The notes beneath the pieces are model-generated. The model saw only the letters and a list, made by a program, of their open reading frames with translations, searched no databases and was not told the DNA's origin. A stretch of 64,000 bases of DNA, taken from an uncultured Coriobacteriaceae bacterium. GTDB lineage: Bacteria; Actinomycetota; Coriobacteriia; Coriobacteriales; Atopobiaceae. Positions 62,260 through 64,000 of the stretch are shown piece after piece; within the stretch, counting starts at the first letter, position 1, and the number at the start of each line of letters is the position of its first letter. Both the position numbers and the translations under genes were made by a program. The stretch lies in contig CADAQM010000007.1 of NCBI GenBank assembly GCA_902790135.1, forward strand, positions 42,262-106,261. The letters are read 5' to 3'.

Positions 62260-62319
62260 GTGGGGCGGCCTCCCACCAGTGGGATGGTCTCCCACCTCTT
62301 ATGGGACGACGCCCCACCA
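62260..62319 (+). terminator. Branched stem-loop after xerD
   Basis: A 9-base outer stem GGTGGGGCG / CGCCCCACC encloses two small hairpins, CCCAC-ca-GTGGG (62273-62284) and TCCCA...TGGGA (62291-62307). It lies within two bases of the xerD stop. No U-run follows, so it may be a Rho-type or structural 3' end rather than a simple terminator. Confidence 0.5.
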
Positions 62320-62628
62320 CGGCTTGAACCCATATTTAGGGTGTCCAGAAGGTCTGCTCGCACGTCCCAAAACGGCGAGTCGGGCACCCGACACTAGCTG
62401 CCATGGGCGACAAAAATGGGCCGATCCCACCCCTACGTCTCAAAGCAATCCACAAAACCGCAGGTAGATGCCCTATAAATCGCTGACCTGCGCAAACACT
62501 AAATCTACATAATATGTTCGAGCAGACGTGCGCAAACCTACGAACACCCTTGTTGCACAAACAGACGTTCGCACTACATCTTGTGTCTGCCATATGCTGG
62601 TGTCGGTCATAGAAGCCCACTAAACAGT
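62320..62628. other. Non-coding spacer upstream of the mraZ operator
   Basis: This stretch is less GC-rich than the rest of the window. It holds a direct repeat TGCGCAAAC (near 62486 and 62530) and scattered weak -10-like boxes, but no gene I can support. Confidence 0.5.
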
Positions 62629-62668
62629 AAAGTGTCGATTGGTGTCGATTTGTGGCCCAAAGTGTCGA
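62629..62668 (+). promoter_or_regulatory. Four tandem MraZ boxes
   Basis: Four 10-base units follow one another exactly: AAAGTGTCGA, TTGGTGTCGA, TTTGTGGCCC and AAAGTGTCGA. All have GTG at positions 4-6. A TATGAT -10 box lies 9 bases further on (62678-62683). Tandem 10-base GTG boxes are the known target of MraZ, which represses its own dcw operon. Confidence 0.85.
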
Positions 62669-62734
62669 ACAAAGCGCTATGATTCAAAACGTGCACAGGA
62701 GAGGGGACTCTCAAGACCGAACAAGGGGAGGGAC

Positions 62735-63175
62735 ATGCTAACAGGGACGTTCCAGCGCACGCTGGACTCCAAGGTTCGCACCACCCTTCCGGCCGAGTTC
62801 CGCAAGGAGTTCGACGGCAAAGTCTGCCTGATTCCCTTCGACGGTGCGCTGTACGGCTTCACTCCCGACGGCTTCAAGGCGTGGGTGGACAGCCTCTTCG
62901 AGCGTGACGGCAAGCACTACGATCCGCGCAACAAGAACGATGTCCGCCTGAGGAAGGGCCTCACCGCCCTCTGCCAGACCGTGGACGTGGACGCAGCCGG
63001 CCGCGTTGCCCTTGGCAAGCTGGGCGCAAAGACGCTCCAGTCCCTTGGCCTTGGGCATGACGTGACCGTAATCGGCGCCGACGACCACTTTGAGATCTGG
63101 GATGCCGAGAAGTGGGAGGCCGAGACCACCAGCTTCGAGGACGACCTGCTCGAGCTGATGTACGGCACCAACTAG
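62735..63175 (+). CDS. mraZ: Transcriptional regulator MraZ
   Basis: A 146-residue regulator of the division and cell-wall (dcw) cluster, with two AbrB-like half-domains: GTFQRTLDSKVRTTLPAEFRK and VDAAGRVALGKLGAKTLQ. AAGGGGAGGG precedes the ATG. Four MraZ boxes lie 67-106 bases upstream of the start. It heads the dcw cluster, followed 11 bases later by rsmH. Confidence 0.95.
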   Translation: MLTGTFQRTLDSKVRTTLPAEFRKEFDGKVCLIPFDGALYGFTPDGFKAWVDSLFERDGKHYDPRNKNDVRLRKGLTALCQTVDVDAAGRVALGKLGAKTLQSLGLGHDVTVIGADDHFEIWDAEKWEAETTSFEDDLLELMYGTN

Positions 63176-63186
63176 GGGGTGGCACT

Positions 63187-64000
63187 TTGACAGACGAATA
63201 TCGGCACGTACCCGTCATGCTCAACGAGGTTCTCGAGCAGCTTGACCCCAAGGCGGGCGAGGTTGTCTGCGATTGCACGCTCGGCGGCGCCGGTCACTCC
63301 GTGGCCATGGCCACCCGCGTGGCGCCCGATGGGCTCTCCATCGGCATCGACCAGGACGACATGGCCCTCGCCGCGGCGGCCGAGCGTTTCGAGCGCGAGG
63401 TCCCAGAGGCAGAGCACCTGTTCCTCAAGGGCAACTTCGGCTCGCTCGACGAGCTTCTCGTAACGGCTGAGGTCCCAGGCATCGACTGCTTTCTCTTTGA
63501 CCTGGGAGTCTCGTCGCCGCAGCTCGACATTCCGGAGAGAGGCTTCTCGTACCACGAGGACGCCCCACTTGACATGCGAATGGATCCGGGGAATAACACC
63601 CTAACCGCACTCGAGGTCATAAACCACTACAACGAACGCGACCTCACCGCGCATCGCCCGCCTGGTGGTGCGTCAGCGCGCAAAGGCGCCCATCGAGACC
63701 ACCCTCCAGCTCGTCGAGGTGATCAAGGCCGCAATACCGGCCAAGGATCGCAGGAGCGGGGGACACCCGGCGCGCAAGACCTTCCAGGCGCTGCGAATCG
63801 AGGTGAACCACGAGCTTGACGTGCTCGAGCAGGGCCTGCGCGCGGCAGTGCGCTGGGCCAACCCAGGTGGCAGGATCTGCGTGATCAGCTACCACTCGCT
63901 CGAGGACCGCATCGTGAAGCACGTCTTCACGGAGCTGTCGCAGGGCTGCACCTGCCCGCCGGACCTTCCGGTGTGCGTCTGCGGCAACGTGCCGATCGTC
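63187..64000 (+). pseudogene. rsmH: rsmH (mraW) with internal deletion and frameshift; runs off window
   Basis: RsmH methylates N4 of C1402 in 16S rRNA. The TTG start follows GGGGGTGG, and the N-terminal part is normal: EYRHVPVMLNEVL, DCTLGGAGHSVAMA, FDLGVSSPQLDIPERGFSYH and DMRMDP. After [10 protein letters not shown] (near 63648) the frame shifts by +1, and the family sequence continues as [20 protein letters not shown], then [19 protein letters not shown] and [19 protein letters not shown]. The expected segment with YGEE and about 13 residues between is absent, so about 38-41 bases appear to be missing. It may be a true mutation or an assembly error. Confidence 0.85.

Overview
The window is one contiguous piece of a GC-rich bacterial chromosome, dense with short-spaced genes and dominated by housekeeping functions. 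It carries no rRNA, no CRISPR array and no complete insertion sequence. The gene content points to an anaerobic actinomycete of the class Coriobacteriia, probably the Olsenella/Atopobium group. The clues are high GC combined with Bacillus-like gene neighbourhoods (rpmB-asp23-fakA-recG-rsmD-coaD and efp-asp23-nusB), a SAM-I riboswitch, a lone FNT transporter, and lineage-specific fusions. This placement is inference, not a database result.

Layout. 1-2.7 kb: end of an FNT channel, queD, folC and a membrane zinc-ribbon protein. 2.8-10.6 kb: trmL, a DUF4298 gene, an rlmKL-like methyltransferase, a GCS2-type ligase, an LPG-synthase-like membrane protein and gltX. 10.8-15.6 kb: an export-like cassette of a degenerate ABC ATPase, a 1067-residue YhgE/Pip membrane protein and a TetR regulator. 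15.7-17.3 kb: SAM-I riboswitch plus metK. 17.3-21.9 kb: a Ski2-like helicase, an unknown membrane protein and an amidohydrolase. 21.9-27.3 kb: priA-def-fmt-rsmB. 27.3-27.6 kb: a 62-bp tandem repeat. 27.7-29.4 kb: a small zinc ribbon and a HAD-thiamine pyrophosphokinase fusion. 29.5-35.3 kb: rpmB, asp23, fakA, recG, rsmD, coaD. 35.5-44.6 kb: secD-secF, a giant RecJ-HIRAN-helicase fusion, the RelA/SpoT homologue and an MBL hydrolase. 44.7-45.1 kb: tRNA-Leu(CAA) followed by a structured 166-bp tandem duplication. 45.2-46.7 kb: infC-rpmI-rplT behind an attenuator leader. 46.8-51.9 kb: efp, asp23, nusB, xseB, tlyA, nadK, recN. 51.9-56.9 kb: a LUD protein, two paralogous P-loop/CYTH proteins flanking a DUF2207-like membrane protein, and a SIMPL protein. 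57.1-62.3 kb: pyrG, a PIN-toxin/RelB-type antitoxin pair, a CCA-adding enzyme and XerD. 62.3-64.0 kb: an intergenic region with four 10-bp MraZ boxes, then mraZ and an rsmH that looks broken.

How the genes fit together. Most blocks are translation and RNA modification (trmL, rlmKL, gltX, fmt, def, rsmB, rsmD, infC, rpmI, rplT, efp, tlyA), DNA repair and replication restart (priA, recG, recJ fusion, recN, xerD, xseB) and protein export (secDF). Regulation visible in the DNA includes the metK riboswitch, a Rho-independent attenuator ahead of infC, MraZ boxes, and several perfect inverted repeats at promoters.

Most unusual items: the RecJ-HIRAN-RecQ-like fusion, the paired P-loop/CYTH proteins of which one lost the ExExK signature, the HAD-TPK fusion, the tRNA-Leu-linked repeat whose sequence can pair with the tRNA T arm, a possible AUA start for infC, and the deletion/frameshift in rsmH.
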